Origin: a marine gamma proteobacterium HTCC2148
GTDB lineage: Bacteria; Pseudomonadota; Gammaproteobacteria; Pseudomonadales; Halieaceae
Length of the DNA stretch: 64,000 nucleotides
Assembly: GCA_000156295.1 (NCBI GenBank)
Contig: DS999226.1
Location: forward strand, 232,644 to 296,643
Direction: 5' to 3'
Positions within the stretch are counted from its first letter, which is position 1, and every line of letters starts with the position of its first letter. Shown one piece after another: positions 37,940 to 47,482 of the stretch. A model generated the notes under the pieces. It was not told where the DNA came from and searched no databases. It worked only from the letters and a program-made list of their open reading frames with translations. A program made the translations under genes and the position numbers.

Positions 37940-39762
37940 GCTTTCATCTGATGCGTCCCGAATGGCTATGGGCGCTGTTGCCCGCGATTGTTCTTGCTGG
38001 CCTTTTATGGCGGCTTCGCCACCGCAGCGGCAGTTGGAGTTCAGTCATCGCACCCGACTTGTTGCCCTACCTGATTGGTGATTCCAGCGGTCCCCGCAAA
38101 CGCAACTTCACCCCCGCTCTTTTATTGATCTGGGCATTGGCAGCGCTCGGAGCGGCGGGGCCCAGCTTTGAAAAAATACCCCAACCGGTGCACCAAAAAC
38201 AGGACGCGCTGGTATTGGTCCTGGATCTGAGCTACTCGATGATGGCAGCTGACCTCGCTCCGTCACGCAACGACCGGGCACGGCAAAAGCTGCTGGATTT
38301 ACTGAGCCAGCGCAAAGAGGGCCAAACAGGCCTGATCGCCTATGCCGGGGACGCCCACATTGTGACACCCCTGACCGATGATAATCCCACCATTGCCAAC
38401 CTGCTGCCGGCGCTGAATCCCGGCATGATGCCGTTGGCAGGCTCGGAACCAGCCGCCGCTCTTTCGCAGGCAGTCGAGCTGATGTACTCAGCGGGCGTCC
38501 AACGGGGGCGAATAATGCTGGTAACAGATGGCATTACCGAGCAAGACCGGGAGGAAATATCCGAGCTTCTGCAAGGCAGCGGTATGGGCCTGGTCATTAT
38601 GGGCATAGGCACAGCGACTGGAGCACCGTTACCCTTGCCCAAGGGCGGTTTTCTTAAGGATGACTCCGGGACAATTGTCATGCCTGCGCTCGAAGAGGAC
38701 TTACTGCGGCGCCTCGCCAGGGACACAGCCGGACGCTACATGCGCCTGCAAATTGACGACAGCGACCTCGATTATTTACTCGCAGATGATTTACTGGCCA
38801 TTCCCGAACAAACCATGGTTCTGGATCGAGCGGCCGATGCCTGGGAGGACCAGGGGCACCTGCTAATCCTGCTATTGTTGCCGGTGGTGCTGAGTCTGTT
38901 CCGCAAAGGATGGATTGTGTGCCTGTTGCCGCTGATGTTTGCACCTCTGCCACAAACAGCACACGCCGATGTCTGGGATGATCTCTGGCTCACTCCCGAT
39001 CAACAAGGCCAACGCGCCCTGCAAGAAGGCAACAATGAGGCGGCCGCTAACCTGTTCGAGGATAATAATTGGGCCGGCACAGCAGCTTATCAATCCGGCG
39101 ACTATGAGAGAGCTACCCAAAGCTTCACTGACAAAGACAGCGCAGATACGCTTTACAATCGAGGTAACGCGCTGGCCAAAGCCGGCCAGATAGATGAGGC
39201 AATAGAAACTTACCAAGAGTCGCTTAAAATCAAACCTGAGCAGCAAGACGCGATAGAGAACCTGGCCTTACTGGAAAAGTTACAGCAGGAGCAGGAGCAG
39301 CAACAAGAACAATCCGACAAGCAAGATCAGGAAAATCAGGAAAATCAGGAAAATCAGGAAAGTCAGGAAAATCAGGATCAGGATCAGGATCAACAGAAAG
39401 ACGAGCAAAACCAGGATCAGCAACAGCAGGACAGTCAGTCAGACGACCAGCAGACTTCCGACCAAAACTCAAAAGACAAGGAGGAACAGGCGTCGGAATC
39501 TCCACAGGATCAGCCGGAAGAACAGGAGAAAACGCCTGAGCAGGAAGAAGCATCCAGGCAGGAGAAGGAGCAACAACAGGAAGCGTTGGACGAGGCCATC
39601 GCCCAGGCGCAACAGGAAGATCTGGAAAAAGATCAGGCCATGGAGCAGTGGTTACGACGGATACCAGACGACCCCTCCGGACTATTGCGGCAAAAATTCC
39701 GCTACGAAAGCCAGCAGCGACAGCAGCAGGGAAACACGAAGGATGATGAGACGTATTGGTAA
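37936..39762 (+). CDS. batB: BatB/BatC fusion: VWA plus TPR protein with glutamine-rich tail
   Basis: A 608-residue protein. An N-terminal membrane part and a VWA domain (LVLDLSYSMMAADL near 97; LVTDGITEQDREE near 200) correspond to BatB. Two further hydrophobic stretches (HLLILLLLPVVLSLF and WIVCLLPLMFAPLPQ, about 310-340) precede a TPR unit (TLYNRGNALAKAGQIDEAIETYQESLKIKPEQQDA near 410), which corresponds to BatC. Residues about 445-560 are a low-complexity Gln/Glu/Asp/Asn tract encoded by short tandem repeats. It overlaps batA by 4 bases and batD by 20. The fusion of B and C is common in gammaproteobacteria. Confidence 0.9.
   Translation: MSFHLMRPEWLWALLPAIVLAGLLWRLRHRSGSWSSVIAPDLLPYLIGDSSGPRKRNFTPALLLIWALAALGAAGPSFEKIPQPVHQKQDALVLVLDLSYSMMAADLAPSRNDRARQKLLDLLSQRKEGQTGLIAYAGDAHIVTPLTDDNPTIANLLPALNPGMMPLAGSEPAAALSQAVELMYSAGVQRGRIMLVTDGITEQDREEISELLQGSGMGLVIMGIGTATGAPLPLPKGGFLKDDSGTIVMPALEEDLLRRLARDTAGRYMRLQIDDSDLDYLLADDLLAIPEQTMVLDRAADAWEDQGHLLILLLLPVVLSLFRKGWIVCLLPLMFAPLPQTAHADVWDDLWLTPDQQGQRALQEGNNEAAANLFEDNNWAGTAAYQSGDYERATQSFTDKDSADTLYNRGNALAKAGQIDEAIETYQESLKIKPEQQDAIENLALLEKLQQEQEQQQEQSDKQDQENQENQENQESQENQDQDQDQQKDEQNQDQQQQDSQSDDQQTSDQNSKDKEEQASESPQDQPEEQEKTPEQEEASRQEKEQQQEALDEAIAQAQQEDLEKDQAMEQWLRRIPDDPSGLLRQKFRYESQQRQQQGNTKDDETYW
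39325..39391 (+). repeat. in-frame 9-bp and 6-bp tandem repeats in batB/C
   Basis: About five to six copies of a 9-base unit (consensus AATCAGGAA, first unit starting GATCAGGAA) are followed by three copies of GATCAG. All unit lengths are multiples of three, so copy-number change alters only the length of the Gln/Glu/Asn/Asp linker. It is a plausible site of strain variation by slippage. Confidence 0.85.
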
Positions 39763-41416
39763 ATCGGCACGGTGGGCAGTCATTCTGCTCCTGTGCCAGG
39801 CCCCATTGATGGCAAACGCTGCCGTCGAAGCGACTGTAGATCGCCAGCAGGTTGCCATGGGCGATACCTTGCAACTGGTCATCAGTGCCACCGAGGACGA
39901 TGAAGACCTGGGAACTGTCAGTCTCAATACCTTGCTGACAGACTGGGAAATCCTGTCGCGCAAAACGAGCAGTAATACCACCATCGTGAATGGCAAACGC
40001 AACCATAACCGCCAACTGCAAATTGAAATCACCCCACGGCGGCCAGGTGCCTTAATTATTTCCTCGTTCCAGGTGGGCGCTAGCAAAACAGCTCCCGTTT
40101 GGGTCAATGTCAGCAAAATGGCACGTGTGGATCCGGGCACAGAAGCTATTTTGTTTGAAGCCACCGTCGACAGTGACTCGGTCTATGTGCAGGGACAACT
40201 AATCCTGACACTGCGCCTGCAACAAGCGGTCAACCTCGATGGACGCAGTATCAGCGACTTGCAGTTGCCCGGCGCATTCGTCGTGCCCCTTGAACAAAAG
40301 TCATTCCAACGTACGGTCAGTGGCAGGCCCTGGCTAGTGCATGAAGTACGGTATGCCATTTTTCCGGAAAAAAGTGGTGTTCTGGAAATTCCAGCGCAAA
40401 GTTTTTCCGCGAGGGAGAGCGGGCCACGCCGCAGCGTATTCGACACATCCAGAGGCAAGCTGATACGCCTGCAAAGTAAAGCCTTGAAAATCGAGGTGCT
40501 GCCCAGACCCGCGGCCTATTCCGGTAGTACCTGGTTGCCGGCACGCAATATTGTAGTTGAAGAAGAGTGGTCGACAGAACCCGAAAAACTACGCGCCGGT
40601 GAATCGGTTACCCGCACTATTCGTCTTCGCGGTGAGGGCTTGCAGGGGGCGCAACTGCCTCCGGTGCTCCTCACCACCACTGATGGCATAAAGCACTACC
40701 CGGACCAACCCACCATTGCCGATGCAGAAATATCGACCGGTTTACTGGGTTCACGTAGCGACAGCGTGGCCATTGTGCCAACGCGCGCAGGCAGTATCGA
40801 ACTGCCGGCTGTTGAGATTCCCTGGTGGGACACTCAGACGCAGGCCATGCGTACCGCTGCAGTACCCGCTAGAACACTCCAAATAATGCCAGCTGCAAAT
40901 GCAGTCACGGCAAGCCCGGTAGCAGGCAATGAGCAGCTCGCGCCCGGAAGCACCGCCGACACCGGGCAACAACCCCTTTGGCAATGGCAGCTGGCCACAC
41001 TTTTTTGTGCCATAGGCTGGGCATTCAGTCTGTTGCTGCTGCTACGTAAGGGCGCCACCAAGAATTCAAGCCAGGCAGCGGATGACCCTAAAACGGTATC
41101 ACCCAAAGCAGCCTATAAATCACTCATAGCAGCCTGCGCGGCAGATCAACCATCACAGGCCAGAAAAACCCTTATCCAATGGGCCGCTGCAATTCAAGAT
41201 AATCCCAGCATCACCTCGCTGAATGCGGCCGGCAACGCAATGGCGGATTCCGAGCTGAAGCTCGAGCTGCTAAAACTCGAACAGGCGCTTTACAGCAGCG
41301 CGACTGATCTTTGGCACGGAGCACCATTACGAGCCGCTGTTGAAAGGCTGCAAAGACTACAACGCAGCCCGAACTCTGGCGAAACTGATGAGCTCAGCCT
41401 CTACCCCAGCGACTGA
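39743..41416 (+). CDS. batD: BatD family protein
   Basis: A 557-residue exported, membrane-anchored protein. A signal peptide (WAVILLLCQAPLMANA, about 11-26) precedes beta-sandwich segments typical of BatD (VEATVDRQQVAMGDTLQLVISA; LIISSFQVGASKTAPV; SVYVQGQLILTLRLQ). A late membrane helix (LATLFCAIGWAFSLLLLLRKG, about 416-436) leads to a cytoplasmic helical tail. It starts within the end of the VWA-TPR gene (20-base overlap) and closes the operon. It converges with pepN, 12 bases away. Confidence 0.9.
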   Translation: MMRRIGKSARWAVILLLCQAPLMANAAVEATVDRQQVAMGDTLQLVISATEDDEDLGTVSLNTLLTDWEILSRKTSSNTTIVNGKRNHNRQLQIEITPRRPGALIISSFQVGASKTAPVWVNVSKMARVDPGTEAILFEATVDSDSVYVQGQLILTLRLQQAVNLDGRSISDLQLPGAFVVPLEQKSFQRTVSGRPWLVHEVRYAIFPEKSGVLEIPAQSFSARESGPRRSVFDTSRGKLIRLQSKALKIEVLPRPAAYSGSTWLPARNIVVEEEWSTEPEKLRAGESVTRTIRLRGEGLQGAQLPPVLLTTTDGIKHYPDQPTIADAEISTGLLGSRSDSVAIVPTRAGSIELPAVEIPWWDTQTQAMRTAAVPARTLQIMPAANAVTASPVAGNEQLAPGSTADTGQQPLWQWQLATLFCAIGWAFSLLLLLRKGATKNSSQAADDPKTVSPKAAYKSLIAACAADQPSQARKTLIQWAAAIQDNPSITSLNAAGNAMADSELKLELLKLEQALYSSATDLWHGAPLRAAVERLQRLQRSPNSGETDELSLYPSD

Positions 41417-41428
41417 AGTTGCCCACCT

Positions 41429-44074
41429 TCAGAGGGACTTGGTTACCACCTCGTAAACATCTGGCGATAAGCCCGGTAACTCGGCCAACCGCTGCAGCTC
41501 GGCTCGCATCAATTCCGCACGACCACTGTAATAGCGCCACTTGGTCAACGGAGCGAGTAAGCGTGCGGCAGTCTGGGGATTGATGCTATTAAGCTCGGCG
41601 ATAACGTCACCGAGCAGGCGATAGCCCTCGCCGTCGGAGCGATGAAAATTGACTGGATTCGCGCTGGCAAAGCCACCGATCAGAGAACGAACCTTGTTCG
41701 GATTACGGATATCGAAATCCGCATGCTGCATAAGACTGCGCACTCGATCAACAGCACCCAAATCAGGCATGGCTGCCTGCACCTGTAGCCACTGATTAAC
41801 CACCAGAGTCTCGTGCCCCCAGTCGCTGTAAAACTGCGCCAGTGGTGACTCCAATGCTGAAGGTTCACCATAAAACGCCAGTACTTTCAGAGCCGCGAGA
41901 CGGTCGCTCAAATTACTCGCTGATTGCAACTGACTGGCTGCCAATGGCAGATGCTCGGGGCCACCGGCTGCAAGATAAACAAGACAACAGTTACGCAGTG
42001 CACGGGCCGCTATTTGTTCTCCGCTGGGAGCGTAAGCAGCATCGCTGGCCAGACTGTGATATCGCGCCAAAAACTGATCCTTGACCGCAATACCAATGGC
42101 TTTTTGCACAGCCTGCCGTGCCCGGTGAATCAGCTCAACGTCCGCAGCACCCTCTCCCGCCAGTTCGGCAAGGTAGTTTTCGCTGGGCAGCGTCAGCATT
42201 TCGGCCACCATGGCAGGATCCAAAGACTCATCGGCAAGCAATTGCTGGCAGGCGTCAGTCAGCAAGCGGTCGACCTTAACCGGTTGACTCTCAGCCAATT
42301 GTTCCTGAACCTGTTCAATCACTTGCAGGGCCAGCGACTGAGCACTATCCCAACGAACGAAGCCATCATCATCTCGGCTCATCAATTGGCACAAACCTTC
42401 GCGAGTATATTGGTAATCCAGGCGCACAGGCGCGGAGAACCCTCGCAACAGCGACGGCACTGGCTGCTCCGCAACGCCCTCAAACACAAAGGTCTGGCTG
42501 GGTGCGTCCACCATCAGTACTTTATGAGTGTTGTCGCCAGTTTCAGGATCAGGTTCTTCTCCCGCCAGGCGCAGCGGCAAATTACCCGCCTCCCCCAACA
42601 AACCCAGCGCAAGGGGAATCAAGAAGGGCTGCTTCTCCGATTGCCCGGGCGTGGCAGGGCAAGATTGACTGACCTCCAGGGTGTAAGCCTGATTAGCTGC
42701 GTCGTAGCTATCGCGCACAGATAACACCGGTGTACCCGCTTGGGAATACCAACGCCGGAACTGGACCAGATCGACGCCGCTGGCATCTTCCATCGCACAG
42801 ACGAAATCTTCGCAGGTCACTGCCTGGCCATCATGTCTTGAAAAATAAAGGTCTGATCCCTTGCGGAACTTTTCTGCCCCCAACAGCGTATGAATCATAC
42901 GCACCACTTCCGCACCTTTCTCATAAACCGTCAGCGTGTAGAAATTGTTAATTTCAATGTAGGACTCTGGACGCACCGGGTGAGCCATGGGACCTGCGTC
43001 CTCAGCAAACTGGGCGGTCCGAAGCATGCTGACATCCTCTACCCGTTTTACGGTGCGTGAGCCCATATCAGAGGAAAACTCAGCATCCCGGAAAACCGTA
43101 AATCCTTCCTTCAGGCTAAGCTGGAACCAGTCCCTGCAAGTGACCCGATTGCCACTCCAGTTGTGGAAGTACTCATGCGCCACGATCGCTTCAACTCGCT
43201 GGTAACCCTGGTCGGTAGTAACATCCGGGTGACACAATACGCAGGAAGTATTGAAGATGTTGAGGCTCTTGTTTTCCATCGCCCCCATGTTGAAATCATC
43301 CACGGCAACGATGTTAAAAATATCCAGGTCGTATTCTCGACCAAAGGCCTCCTCGTCCCAGCGCATGGATCGCTTGAGCGAATCCATGGCGTAGTCACAC
43401 TTCTCCAGGTCCTTGGGCTCCACGTAAATACGAAGAGTGACATCGCGGCCGCTGGCCGTCAGAAACCGATCCTCAATGTGCTGTAAGTCACCAGCTACCA
43501 GGGCAAACAGGTAACTGGGTTTGGGTATCGGATCATGCCACAGTACCTGACGGCGGCCATTGGGGAGAATCTTGGTCTCTAACAGGTTGCCATTACTCAG
43601 TAAGACCGGGTAGCGCTGAGCGTCCGCCTCAATAGTGCAGGTAAAAACAGACATCACGTCGGGTCGATCAAGGTAATAGCTTATTTTGCGAAAGCCTTCA
43701 GCCTCGCATTGAGTGCAGAACATACTTTGAGACTTGTACAGGCCTTCCAGGGAAGTGTTGTCCTGAGGCAGTATTCGCGTTGTACAGGACAGCACACATT
43801 GCTCGGGCAGCTCGTGGATAACCAGGCCATTCTCAGTGACGCTAAAGGCGCTATCAGGAAGCACCTGATTGTCGATAGATACTTGTAACAGCTCCAGTTC
43901 CTGACCCTGCAACTCCAGGGCTGCAGGCTCCTGACTGGACCGCAACAGGTGTAGTCGGGAAGTTACAGTAGTTTCTTCCTCCCCAAGATCGAAGTGCAAC
44001 TCGGTTCGATTGATTAAATAGGCAGGCGCCTGGTAGTCCTTTAGCAGGATGGTGCCGGGGTTTGCATCTCGCAT
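41429..44074 (-). CDS. pepN: aminopeptidase N (M1 family)
   Basis: An 881-residue zinc aminopeptidase. GAMEN is near residue 262, the zinc motif HEYFHNW near 299 with a downstream EGFTVFRDAEF supplying the third ligand. Length and the DUF3458-type C-terminal region match bacterial PepN. It removes N-terminal residues from peptides in the cytoplasm. The DUF2797 gene lies 8 bases upstream on the same strand, so they likely share a transcript. Confidence 0.96.
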   Translation of the reverse strand: MRDANPGTILLKDYQAPAYLINRTELHFDLGEEETTVTSRLHLLRSSQEPAALELQGQELELLQVSIDNQVLPDSAFSVTENGLVIHELPEQCVLSCTTRILPQDNTSLEGLYKSQSMFCTQCEAEGFRKISYYLDRPDVMSVFTCTIEADAQRYPVLLSNGNLLETKILPNGRRQVLWHDPIPKPSYLFALVAGDLQHIEDRFLTASGRDVTLRIYVEPKDLEKCDYAMDSLKRSMRWDEEAFGREYDLDIFNIVAVDDFNMGAMENKSLNIFNTSCVLCHPDVTTDQGYQRVEAIVAHEYFHNWSGNRVTCRDWFQLSLKEGFTVFRDAEFSSDMGSRTVKRVEDVSMLRTAQFAEDAGPMAHPVRPESYIEINNFYTLTVYEKGAEVVRMIHTLLGAEKFRKGSDLYFSRHDGQAVTCEDFVCAMEDASGVDLVQFRRWYSQAGTPVLSVRDSYDAANQAYTLEVSQSCPATPGQSEKQPFLIPLALGLLGEAGNLPLRLAGEEPDPETGDNTHKVLMVDAPSQTFVFEGVAEQPVPSLLRGFSAPVRLDYQYTREGLCQLMSRDDDGFVRWDSAQSLALQVIEQVQEQLAESQPVKVDRLLTDACQQLLADESLDPAMVAEMLTLPSENYLAELAGEGAADVELIHRARQAVQKAIGIAVKDQFLARYHSLASDAAYAPSGEQIAARALRNCCLVYLAAGGPEHLPLAASQLQSASNLSDRLAALKVLAFYGEPSALESPLAQFYSDWGHETLVVNQWLQVQAAMPDLGAVDRVRSLMQHADFDIRNPNKVRSLIGGFASANPVNFHRSDGEGYRLLGDVIAELNSINPQTAARLLAPLTKWRYYSGRAELMRAELQRLAELPGLSPDVYEVVTKSL

Positions 44075-44082
44075 GACAGTCC

Positions 44083-44919
44083 TCAGTTAATTTCAGCAAC
44101 AGCCAGGTGATAGCCGCCATATTTACGCATGTTGATTACCCCCGTGTCGAAAATAAGGTATTGGCCCTTGATTCCCATCAGGGTGCCCTCAACGGTGGGG
44201 GTTTTGTCCAGATTAAATGACTTCACTTTCGTAGGGTGTTCGAGCACCGGATAGGCAATGCGGGTCTCCTCTGCGCTAACCAGCTCTGTCACGGACTGCA
44301 GACCGTACTGCTCTCTCACCTGCTCCAAACCCTGCTGGCATTCGTGCACCAATCGCTGGCGTTCACTCTCCAGGTCAATCGGGTCAGCGTCTCCTTTGAG
44401 CATGGCCTGCCAGCTGGTCTTATCAGCCACATGATTCTTGAACAGGGTTTCAACAATGCCTGAGTACAGGCGTGTGTCCACTCTGAAGATGGGCTGGGCC
44501 TGGGTCGCACCCTGGTCCATCCAACGCGTAGGCACTTGGCTATGACGGGTGATGCCTACCTTGAGGCCGGAAGTGTTGGCCAAATAAACAATGTGATCGA
44601 TCATGCAATTGGTTTCACCCCACTCAGGCTCGCGGCAGGTGCCCGCAGCGAAATGGCACTTCTCCGGTGACATAATACAGGTGTCACACTGGGCGAGGCG
44701 TCGAAAGCAAGGGTAGCAGTAGCCTTGACTGAAGCTCTTGTTGGTCTTGCGATCGCAGGCGACACAGTTGATAAGGCCGTCATATTGCAGTTGCAGTGAC
44801 TTTCCCAACAAGGCGTTCATCGGTATTTCGTTTTCCCCCAACGGCAGCGAGTAAGCCACCTGCGCACCGAGAGAAGTTTTCATTTTGCGCACCGCTCCGG
44901 CGGCGAGAATATCGACCAC
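44083..44919 (-). CDS. DUF2797 family cysteine-rich protein
   Basis: A 278-residue DUF2797 protein with a zinc-binding set of cysteines: CVACDRKTNKSF and CYPCFRRLAQCDTC (about 38-80), then CHFAAGTCREPEWGETNC. VYLANTSGLKVGITR near 118 recalls a GIY-YIG-like strand pattern. Function is not established. It lies between DUF1315 and pepN on the minus strand with small gaps (9 and 8 bases). Confidence 0.88.
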   Translation of the reverse strand: MVDILAAGAVRKMKTSLGAQVAYSLPLGENEIPMNALLGKSLQLQYDGLINCVACDRKTNKSFSQGYCYPCFRRLAQCDTCIMSPEKCHFAAGTCREPEWGETNCMIDHIVYLANTSGLKVGITRHSQVPTRWMDQGATQAQPIFRVDTRLYSGIVETLFKNHVADKTSWQAMLKGDADPIDLESERQRLVHECQQGLEQVREQYGLQSVTELVSAEETRIAYPVLEHPTKVKSFNLDKTPTVEGTLMGIKGQYLIFDTGVINMRKYGGYHLAVAEIN

Positions 44920-44928
44920 GGACAGCTC

Positions 44929-45180
44929 CTATTTCCAGTTCAAGGGGGTTTCTGATGGATCGTCGCAGCTATCACCTTCCTTACGACCCTTGTCGATGAA
45001 ACCGATCTGATCCTGCTCAGAAAGGTGACTTTTGCCCCAGGCGATAATCGCCTGCATGGCGTTTTCGCGCTGCTGTGAATTCAGGGTCTGGCCATCAGGC
45101 CATTTTCCAAGCTCAACCGCACGCCGAAGATTCTCAAAAACCTCCGGCGTCATCGAGTCAATCATTTGTTGGTAGTCCAT
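44929..45180 (-). CDS. yeaC: DUF1315 (YeaC-like) protein
   Basis: About 83 residues from the ATG at 45180 (MDYQQMIDSMTPEVFENLRRAVE), the usual YeaC start. The open frame extends to 45255, but the extra 25 residues do not resemble the family. WPDGQTLNSQQRENAMQAIIAWG is the conserved core. Function is unknown. It is the first gene of the yeaC-DUF2797-pepN run. Confidence 0.85.
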   Translation of the reverse strand: MDYQQMIDSMTPEVFENLRRAVELGKWPDGQTLNSQQRENAMQAIIAWGKSHLSEQDQIGFIDKGRKEGDSCDDPSETPLNWK

Positions 45181-45264
45181 CGAGAGATCCGCCACCTTAA
45201 AAGGCGGGATTATACTCCCGATTAAGGAAAAAGTGGTGGCGCCGGTTAGCGACACCGGGATTAA

Positions 45265-45675
45265 TCAGGGTGCGACCGTACTCCTGTCACCCTTGATCAC
45301 GGCTCTGAACCAATCAAGGAGGTTTTCTTCCTTAAAGTCTGCGAATTCACCCGCGTCCATAAACATGCCATGGTCGTGACAAACCTCATACCAGATATGC
45401 TTTTGCTTGGCGTCTGAGGTTAATTCCATACGCTTGCTACAGCGTGGACAATCGATTTCTACCCGAGTGTCCCACTTCCAGCCGTCCTTGGGGTCACCGG
45501 TATCCACGGCGTGACTCTCTGGCAGGCTCTTGAGTTGATGAGCCTCATCAGCGTCGAACCAGAGTCCATGACAGTTGCTGCAGCGATCAATTGTCACGCC
45601 TTCGTGATCAACCTCATTCATGCCGCGCTGACACTTGGGGCATTTAAGGCTGTGCTGCTCGGGGGTGTATTCCAT
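45265..45675 (-). CDS. zinc-ribbon protein (TFIIB-type zf, DUF-like)
   Basis: About 136 residues from the ATG at 45675, chosen because GGAGAT lies 8 bases upstream. The open frame extends to 45804 but would overlap the rhomboid gene. Two cysteine pairs form the zf-TFIIB ribbon (LKCPKCQRGMNEVDHEGVTIDRCSNCHGLWFDADE). A third pair follows (DCPRCSKRM), with a possible ligand in CHDHGMFMDAGE. It probably binds zinc; partner unknown. It lies 56 bases after the rhomboid gene. Confidence 0.82.
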   Translation of the reverse strand: MEYTPEQHSLKCPKCQRGMNEVDHEGVTIDRCSNCHGLWFDADEAHQLKSLPESHAVDTGDPKDGWKWDTRVEIDCPRCSKRMELTSDAKQKHIWYEVCHDHGMFMDAGEFADFKEENLLDWFRAVIKGDRSTVAP

Positions 45676-45731
45676 GTTGCGGATCTCCATATCGATGTTA
45701 CACAACATTAGTATAGTGCGGGAGTTGGGGC

Positions 45732-46598
45732 TTACAAGTTCTCGCTGCGCGGGTTCTGCAAGCGCGAGAGACCGCCCAGTAGACAACCCAACGCAGCGCC
45801 ACAAAGCAAACCACCTAAATGCGCAGCATTGGCAATCGCACCAAAGCCAAGAACCTCAACCACACCAAACAAACAAACGAACAGCCACCCGACCATAAAC
45901 AACATAATTCCCTTAGGTGGTTGAATAGCCCATGCCGGCTGCAGCAAAGGGGCCACCCAGGAAAAACCTAACAGACCGTAAACCACTCCGGACATACCCC
46001 CAAACAAGCCGGGACCTCCGAACTGGTATTGACTGACATTTGACACCAGTGCGATCACCAATAGTAATCCCAGGGTATTGAAACTACCCGTCGCCCGTTC
46101 GACTCTGGAGCCAAGCTCCCACAGCCAAAGCGTATTGAAAGTGATGTGCAACCAGCCAAAATGCAAAAACGCAGGTGTTATCAGGCGCCAGTACTGATCT
46201 CCCATGGGCAGGAACCTGATTTGGTCGCCCTGCACTTCGAAGGGCGTAAAGCTCAGTAAAGCTAACCACTGTTCAGGTGCACCCAGGAAAAAGGCCAGGA
46301 AAAAACCAATACTAAGCAGGGCGAAGACTGTTGTTACCGGGCACAGACGCCATTCTAGCCGGGGCACAGTGCTTGCCACAGGCTTACCTGCGCGCGCCTC
46401 AATTTGAACGTCACCAGAGCGCCATGCGCGATAGAGGTTTTCTACTGGTTGCACGTGGGAGGGATCGAATACACTCAGCACCTGTTGGCCCGATTCTTCA
46501 TAAATCTGGTGCAGTACGCCTCGGGAACGCAACAATGCGGTCAGGGGCAAAAGATCTTCACCCAGGGGCACTTGCAGTGCGCGAAACGTTTTACTCAT
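45732..46598 (-). CDS. rhomboid family intramembrane serine protease
   Basis: A 288-residue protein with an N-terminal cytoplasmic domain (about 1-80), as in GlpG, and six or so membrane helices. The catalytic serine is in GGMSGVVYGLLG (about 200) and the catalytic histidine in NAAHLGG (about 262). HITFNTLWLWELGSRVE near 150 is the typical H-X3-N oxyanion helix. It cleaves membrane-protein substrates within the inner membrane. Its start codon region touches the nadK stop (1-base overlap). Confidence 0.93.
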   Translation of the reverse strand: MSKTFRALQVPLGEDLLPLTALLRSRGVLHQIYEESGQQVLSVFDPSHVQPVENLYRAWRSGDVQIEARAGKPVASTVPRLEWRLCPVTTVFALLSIGFFLAFFLGAPEQWLALLSFTPFEVQGDQIRFLPMGDQYWRLITPAFLHFGWLHITFNTLWLWELGSRVERATGSFNTLGLLLVIALVSNVSQYQFGGPGLFGGMSGVVYGLLGFSWVAPLLQPAWAIQPPKGIMLFMVGWLFVCLFGVVEVLGFGAIANAAHLGGLLCGAALGCLLGGLSRLQNPRSENL

Positions 46599-47482
46599 TA
46601 ATCTACCAGCGCGTCGCCCCAGCGCAGCTTATCGCGGCAACTGGCGTAGAAGCTGTGGCCAACCGGATGCAGCAGGCTTAGCACATGAGGTTTTTTGCGA
46701 ATGACCACTGAATCGCCGGGCCGGGCAGTCATATTCACCTGTCCGTCACAGGTCACCGGAGGGTGAATCCGATTGCGCTGCAGGATGTCCACCCGAATCT
46801 CGGAGTTGCCATCCACCACAATCGGACGACTACTGAGCGCATGGGGAAACATGGGGACCAGCACAATGGCGTCGAGCGAGGGGTGCATAATAGGTCCGCC
46901 CCCGGACAGCGAGTAAGCGGTCGAACCTGTAGGCGTAGAAACAATCAAGCCATCTGCTCGCTGACGATATACAAAGGCATTATCTACCGTCAGTTCGATT
47001 TCTATCATTTGCGCGGATGTGCCTGAGTTGACGACAACATCGTTAAGCGCATCAGCTTTCGCTACAATTTCGCCGTCACGCTCCACGTGTGCGTCCAGCA
47101 GAAAACGGCTCTCAGTGACGTAGTCCCCATCCAACACCCTTGGAATCTGCTCGGCAATCTGGTCCGGGGTAATATCGGTAAGGAAGCCCAACCGGCCCCG
47201 GTTAACCCCCAGCACAGGGGTATCGTACTTGGCCATGGTGCGGGCTGCACTGAGCAGACTGCCATCACCACCTGCAACGATCACAAGGTCAGAGTGCTGC
47301 CCGATTTCGTCGCGACTACCCAGGAGCACGGCGGCGTCCGGCACCAACTCGCCCAGACAGTCCTCGAGTATGACGTCGTGCCCTCGTTGTTCGAGCAGGG
47401 CTAGCAATTCTTGTAGAACAACATCCAGACCATTTTGCTGGCTGCGCCCGACCAAACCGATCTTCTTGAAGGAACCAGGCAT
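46598..47482 (-). CDS. nadK: NAD kinase
   Basis: A 294-residue enzyme phosphorylating NAD to NADP. The GGDGS motif is at VIVAGGDGSLLSAART (about 69-84), with NRGRLGFLTDI near 94 and the PTGSTAYSLSGGGPIMHP region near 175-195. Length fits PpnK. The start codon region overlaps the divergent DUF1853 gene (shared GCATGAT). Confidence 0.96.
   Translation of the reverse strand: MPGSFKKIGLVGRSQQNGLDVVLQELLALLEQRGHDVILEDCLGELVPDAAVLLGSRDEIGQHSDLVIVAGGDGSLLSAARTMAKYDTPVLGVNRGRLGFLTDITPDQIAEQIPRVLDGDYVTESRFLLDAHVERDGEIVAKADALNDVVVNSGTSAQMIEIELTVDNAFVYRQRADGLIVSTPTGSTAYSLSGGGPIMHPSLDAIVLVPMFPHALSSRPIVVDGNSEIRVDILQRNRIHPPVTCDGQVNMTARPGDSVVIRKKPHVLSLLHPVGHSFYASCRDKLRWGDALVD

Noticed and set aside
39230..40021. 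263-residue minus-strand open frame rich in PDFPDF repeats
   Set aside because: It is the antisense reading of the batB/C tandem repeats and batD start. The repeats create an artificially long frame; the plus-strand genes are clearly real.
47229..47480. N-terminal extension of the DUF1853 protein
   Set aside because: Antisense to nadK with serine/arginine-rich composition; homology begins after 47481.
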